A stretch of 64,000 nt of DNA from positions 62,001 through 126,000 of the forward strand of contig BRON01000012.1 in NCBI GenBank assembly GCA_024345305.1, read 5' to 3'. The DNA is from Mrakia gelida. Its lineage: Eukaryota > Basidiomycota > Tremellomycetes > Cystofilobasidiales > Mrakiaceae. Shown here piece by piece: positions 59,151 to 64,000 of this stretch. The notes under the pieces are model-generated. The model did not search any database and was not told the origin of the DNA. It saw only the letters and a program-made list of their open reading frames with translations. Position 1 is the stretch's first letter. Each line of letters starts with the position of its first letter. Made by a program: the position numbers and the translations under genes.

Positions 59151-60229
59151 TTACACAATTCCTCCTCCGTCAGGACCAGGTCGAGGCCGAACGATGGCTC
59201 CGAAGGCTGAGGCTGGGACGCGAGGGAGATCTGAGGCGAACGAAGGAGATGTGATTAGGGTTGGGTTGAGGGGGGAGAGAGAGGTGGGGCAAGAAGAAGA
59301 AGATTGACACAGGTATGGGGAGAAGGAGGATACGAACCTTTTGAGACAGCCTTTGCCTGGAGAGGAGCAGAGAAGAGGAACGGAGGGAAAGAGAGAGAAG
59401 GAAGGCTAGGTGTCAGAGCTCGAGCTCAACACGACGAAGAAGCTCAGCTTTCCCTAGAAAAACGAAGAAAGACTCACCTTAACCAAGTTATCCCTCTTCT
59501 TCATCTCCGACTGCCTCAGCGCCCAATAATCCCTATGCAGCTCGTAAACTGGATGACTCGGCGGAGGAGGAGCTGCTGCTGCAGCAGGAGCTGGAGTCAA
59601 GAACGGTGCTGGCTCGTCCTTCTTGTCCTTCTTGTCGTCGTCCTTCTCCTTGTCCTTCCCTTTGGACTTCTTCCTCTCGTAGTCAGCGATGACCTTAGCG
59701 ATCTCCTCCTTGGATGGGCCTGAGGGAGTTGGGGAGGGAGTTGGTGAGGGAGGAGTGAGGAGGGTAGCGAATCCTCGGTCGAGCAGATGGCCTGGACAGA
59801 CGTAGAGGAAGTCGGTTGTGTTGAACGCTGGAGAGGGAAGTAGAGGAGGAGAGAGAAGAAGTGAGTATGGCATTGGGATGAAGGAGATGGACGCGGCGAG
59901 AAGAGGGGAAGGAAAGGAAGGGGAGATGTTGAGCTCGAGAGGGAAAGGAAGGAAGGAGAGGGAACGAACTGCTGAGGACGGTGGTGGATTCCCTAAAGCA
60001 GATGAAGCAGGGTCGAGCAGTTCCTGAGAGAGAGGGAGGACTGGTGAGCTACAGAATCGCATCTTCGAAGCTCACGATGTATACGAACCTGCAGTCTGGG
60101 ACAGAGAAGGAAAGATCAGCCAGCGAGCTTGATCTTCGCTCTCAACCGAAGCGCGAACGACCAACAAAGCACTCACTCTTTGATAGTATCTATTCGTGAC
60201 CTTGGGGATATCAGACTTGGGAGGCATCC
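59151..60229 (-). CDS. VFA1: VPS4-associated protein 1
   Basis: Vfa1 binds the AAA ATPase Vps4 and tunes ESCRT disassembly at endosomes. Exon 1 (ATG 60229) is MPPKSDIPKVTNRYYQR. A 7-nt exon, ACTGCAG at 60089-60095, follows (flanked by CCCAG and GTTCGT). The next exon gives TARPCFICFRESTTVLS, equivalent to the Vfa1 motif with CFICYKPTTTVL. Then come AFNTTDFLYVCPGHLLDRGF, ATLLTPPSP, an Lys/Asp-rich linker (YERKKSKGKDKEKDDDKKDK), a poly-Ala run, YELHRDYWALRQSEMKKRDN and AKAVSK. The final exon is DLPRVPASAFGAIVRPRPGP, TAA 59151-59153. The CxxC pairs of the Zn-binding half (CFIC, YVCPGH) are intact. The order and motifs match the family. Confidence 0.88.
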
Positions 60230-60422
60230 TAGCGTGGGTCCTGAGATCCTGTAGATTTGAGGTTGTTGGCGTAGAGGAAGAGAGAGCGAGGCGCGGCTGT
60301 CCCTCAAATGACGAGTCGCGCCTCTCCTTCCCCTCCCCTCCCCCCAGCCCCTCACAGTTTTCGTCCCGCACCTCCAACCACGACAACCTCTAAAGCAGTC
60401 AACCTTCTAGCTTCTCGTCAAG
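60230..60422. promoter_or_regulatory. Divergent promoter VFA1 / YVC1
   Basis: 193 bp between start codons of two endosome/vacuole genes. A pyrimidine block (CCTCTCCTTCCCCTCCCCTC) occurs around 60318-60340. Shared regulation is possible (inference). Confidence 0.5.
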
Positions 60423-63400
60423 ATGGAAGATATCGAAGATGCGTGAGTTCAAACGTCGGAGGAGTACAACGAGAGAGAGCAGGAGGGCAGGGAAAGAAGA
60501 ACGATGGAGCGAGCTGACCTCTTTCCTTCCCTCTCCTCTTTCTTGCTCTTCTTTGCAGAGATCTCACCTCTCTTCTCTCAAACTGGAGCGTCATGCCAGA
60601 GCCTGATACTGCTACAAGTACGTGCTATTGACCTGGCAACTTTGGCAGAGCTGGGAGCAAATTTGAAGGGCTCAGAACGACGGGAGTCGTCTCCATCAAC
60701 AAACTGACCTGCCCTCCTTCCCTTCGCTCCTCACTCCGCAGAGATCATCAAACGCGTTCGAGCCATGATTCTCAAACTTCTCCCAGTTCAAGTAGAGCTC
60801 GACGTGAGTTCCTTCCTTCGATCTTACCCGTCGCAGGTTTTCACGAGAGACGCTACCGCTTTGCCAACGGCCCCCGTCAAACTCGCGAGCTCACATCCTT
60901 TCCCTCCCTTCCTTCGTTCCTCCCTTGCTCGTCTCTGTCGCAGCTCATCTCCGACCCTACCTCCGCCATCATCTCACCACCCGTCATCAAGGCTTTCGCT
61001 CAGGCCGGGGGGGACTTCACGAACGCCATGCCTTTCTGCCTTCTCGCTGCTCGAGCGAGTTTCATCCGGTTCGTTCGGTTCCTCCCTCCCTCTCTTCTTC
61101 TTTGTCCTCCTCTTCGCTCGTGCTGAACATCTTCTTTCTTTTGGCTCAACTCTCTCAGAGATGCTCGACTCTTCCCTCCCGACTATGGTTCGTCTCGGGC
61201 CTGTCTTCGCGCTCTGCTCTTCCTCACATCGCGTCCTGATCACTCCTGCTCCCTCTCTTCGTCTCCTTTCTCTCTTCTCTGTTCTCCCCATTCTTCAGAC
61301 GAGAACATCTGCAGAGCCATGGCCGCCGAAGTTCTCGCCCGAAGGATCGTCCAGGCTCTCCCAGCGGAACGTCTCTCCAGCGTTATGTCGACTCGATTCA
61401 GGTATCGAGAAGTCGACGGGGATCCTTCCCCTCCTACCTCAGCCCTCGAAACCGCCATCGATCAGAACGCTCTCGTCTTCCTGTCCTCTACCGAGGCTCA
61501 ACACGTCGTCGACTCGCTCTGGAACGGAGCTTGGGTTCAGGCCAACAACGAGAGTGCGTCTTGTGCTCGGATCCGATCTCGTCGCGTCGACGCTCAAACT
61601 GATCAACTTCTCGCCTCGCTTAACCTCCAGACGACGACATCGACTACGTCGAGTACGACAAGCATCGATTCCATACGTTTTACGAGCACCTCAACCCTTC
61701 TCGACTCGGTGTTCCCAAGTACCAGAACATCGTGAGTCGAACTCGTTCGAAACGCACGATGAAGCTCTCGCTGACCCTTTCCCACTTGTGTTCCATCCAC
61801 CCTCAGTTCCGACAAGTCACCTGGATTGTCTTGTGAGCAGTCTTGTGCCTCTCCTATCTCCACGTCGTATGGTGAAGAGCACCGACGCGGCCTGACTGAC
61901 GACCTTCGCGCTCTTTTTTTCTTCCAGCCTCGGTCTCTACTCTCAAGCCGTCGCTTCTCCACTCTACAAGCTCGAAGCCAACCACTCGGTCAGTTGTATT
62001 CCGTCTCTCCTCTCCTCTGACGAAGAGTGTGACGGCGAACTGACCTTCTTCCCCGTCCCTTTGCTTCCTCGTTGCTCGCCTTAGTTCGACGGCTGGGAGT
62101 GGGCCATGTACATCATCGCTCTCAGCAACATGCTTGAAGAGATTGTCAAGCTGTTCAAGACGGTCGGCCTCGCTTCCAACCTCTACCAAGGTGAGTTGTC
62201 GACCTCTTCCCGCTCGCGCTCGTCTCGAACCCTCGTCCCTGACGCGTCTCATGTCTTTCTCTTCACAGCCGTCGGATTCTGGACCATCGTCAACATCATG
62301 ACCGACTCCCTTCTTACGAGCGCTTTCATCCTTCGAGTCGTCGGAATCGCCAGCGCCAGTGATGTGTGTTCGATCTCTCCCACCGTCTCTCGCTTCGCTC
62401 GCTCGCCTCGTCGTTCGCTGACCCACCTCTTCGATGTTCGGCTCTCCAGGAAGCTACCGCGAAGTTCCGACTGCTGAGTTTCCAGACTCTCTCGGTTGCC
62501 GCTCCTCTCCTGTGGATGAAGATCATCACCATCTTCGATGGATGGAAGGTCGTTGGTGAGTTCTCGTCCGCTCGCTTCCCCTCGCGTTCCCTCTCTTTCT
62601 GTCACTGATCGAATCGGTTCTTTCCGCTCGTCACGTCGTGCTCTCACAGGAACGATGCAGGTCATTGTCTCGAGGATGCTTCGAGAGTCGCTTGTCTTCT
62701 TCATCTTGCTTGGAAGTGAGTCGCGTCTTCGTTCGGTCACCTTCGACGGTTCAGTTGCTTCGCGAGCTGACCTGCCCACTTCTTCCCTTTTCTCGTCTCC
62801 CAGTCATGGCCGTCGGGTTCATTCAGTCCATGCTCGCTCTCGTACGTCTCTCGCATCTCTTCCCTCTTTCGTTCGGGAACAACGTGAAGCTGACCTTCGA
62901 ACTCTTCTCTTACCTCTCTCTTTTAGGACGCCGCCGACGGAGAGGTCCAAGACTTCTGGCTCATTCTCAACATGCTCGTCCAAGCCCTCCTCGGAAGTCC
63001 CGACTTCGACTCGCCGAAAACGAAATTCGGGCCTCCCTTCGGAATGATGTGAGTCTACATTCTGCGCGACGAAAAGACGAGACGCGTCAGATCGCTCAAC
63101 TCGAGTCGTCTTCCACTACTGACCACTCCCTTCGTTGTCTCCTCTTCGCAGCATCTACTACTCTTGGTCGTTCATGGCTCTGATCATCCTTCTCAACATC
63201 TTGATTGCGCTGTTCAACACTGTGAGTTCAAACCTTCGCTCGCCCTCTCACCCAGAGGGAAGAGGCGACGAGCTGACCCCATGCGACCGCTTCGTTCTTC
63301 CCCTTCAGGCGTACTCGGATATCTACGAGGATGCGACGAACCAATACCTTGGAGCCTACTCTTTCAAGACCATCTCCATGATCAGAGGTGAGTCGATCCA

Positions 63401-64000
63401 GCCGAGTCGTTCGTTCGTTGCCGAAATTGACCCGACGCGTTCCTCGCTTCTCACTACTAGCTCCCGACTCCTTCGTCTACCCCGCTCCCTTCAACATCCT
63501 CGAGTTCTTCTTCATCGCTCCTTGGGAGTGAGTCCGCACCTCCCTTGCTCGGTCGCTCGTTCCGTTCGCTCTCGCTGACCTCCTCCTCGTCTCTCAGGTT
63601 CGTTCTCTCTCGAAAAGCCTACACGAGACTCAACGTCTGGGTCATGTCCATCGTCTTCTGCTTCCCCATCGCTGCGATCGCCGTCTTCGAGGCTCATCTT
63701 GCTCCTTCGAAGCGATTCAAGGGTTCGTCTTTCTTCGTTTCGCCTTCGTCTGCGTCTCGTTCCTCTTTCGTCTTCTGACACTGACTCGAGCTTCGTTTCG
63801 TTCTTCATCCCTTAACTCAGATCTCTTCCCCGAGAACAACCCCGAAGTCGACGGAGACTCCGCCGTCGAGGACCCTGAAGTCGAAGATGAGGGAGACGGA
63901 AACAAGATCTCGACGGTCTCGTTCAAGGAGCTTACCTCGGTCTTCCCTGATACGACGCTTGGATCGCAGGCTGCTATTGTTGCGGAGATTGTGAGTCATT
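60423..64000 (+). CDS. YVC1: YVC1-type vacuolar TRP cation channel (3' end beyond window)
   Basis: TRPY-family cation channel of the vacuole, releasing Ca2+ on osmotic shock. Start MEDIEDA|DLTSLLSNWSVMPEP at ATG 60423, typical of the cytosolic N-terminus, then RVRAMILKLLPVQVE and a helical repeat-like region (AMAAEVLARRIVQALPAERL). Transmembrane helices include QVTWIVFLGLYSQAVASPLY, FDGWEWAMYIIALSNMLEEI, YQAVGFWTIVNIMTDSLLTS, RLLSFQTLSVAAPLLWMKII, ESLVFFILLGIMAVGFIQSM and the pore-side YYSWSFMALIILLNILIALF. The acidic stretch EDPEVEDEGDGNK near the right edge matches the C-terminal acidic region that senses Ca2+ in Yvc1. About 20 exons are visible; the coding sequence continues past base 64000. 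Confidence 0.9.

Overview
The window is nuclear DNA of an intron-dense fungus, most likely a basidiomycete yeast or mould. A Pucciniomycotina (Microbotryomycetes-like) origin is my inference from gene style, not from a database search. Almost every gene is cut by many short introns of about 50-120 nt. These have GTGAGT or GTTCGT donors, a strong CTGAC branch point (seen on the + strand as GTCAG for minus-strand genes) and CAG/TAG acceptors. Genes sit close together on both strands and often share divergent promoters of 120-280 bp. I saw no rRNA, tRNA, transposon, CRISPR array or viral remnant.

Layout. 1-975 (-): 5' part of a mitochondrial rhomboid protease. 1096-2458 (+): MYND zinc-finger protein. 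2660-3795 (-): MAPEG / microsomal glutathione S-transferase 3. 4236-7614 (-): DHA2-type MFS multidrug transporter. 8571-12114 (-): MBP1-like APSES/ankyrin cell-cycle transcription factor. 13273-16479 (+): GH16 laminarinase-like wall enzyme with a transmembrane anchor and a long tail full of R-R-x-S sites. 16932-22881 (-): SET9/SUV4-20 histone H4K20 methyltransferase whose model runs on into an APSES/KilA-N-like domain and SUMO-interacting-like motifs. 23085-24928 (+): lipoate-protein ligase. 25544-26175 (-): proteasome assembly chaperone 3. 26850-27191 (-): small unknown protein. 28670-30271 (+): beta-carbonic anhydrase with a signal peptide. 30418-33187 (-): disordered, probably nuclear protein.

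33462-34926 (+) and 35432-37084 (-): two related F-box-like proteins, tail to tail. 38276-38617 (+): small intronless unknown protein. 39337-41339 (-): BTB/POZ protein with an internal tandem duplication. 41477-43424 (+): unknown disordered/coiled-coil protein. 43693-46942 (+): glutamate decarboxylase. 47164-48676 (-): unknown helical protein. 49200-55008 (-): long coiled-coil protein with a KEN box. 55476-55992 (+): C-terminal half of a ubiquitin C-terminal hydrolase with no N-terminal half. 57134-58137 (-): RING-finger protein. 59151-60229 (-): VFA1 (Vps4-associated). 60423-64000 (+): YVC1-type vacuolar TRP channel, running off the right edge.

Most genes are unlinked housekeeping or regulatory functions. 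Possible functional neighbours are VFA1 and YVC1, divergent genes of the endosome/vacuole system, and MBP1 next to a cell-wall enzyme. The most notable signals concern gene architecture: ultra-short exons (6, 6, 7, 12 and 13 nt, one encoding part of a catalytic motif), a putative AT-AC intron, a SET9 gene carrying an APSES-like module, a tandemly duplicated exon, and an over-abundant palindrome centred on ACGCGT that lies mostly in introns. All exon boundaries were read by eye, without RNA data.
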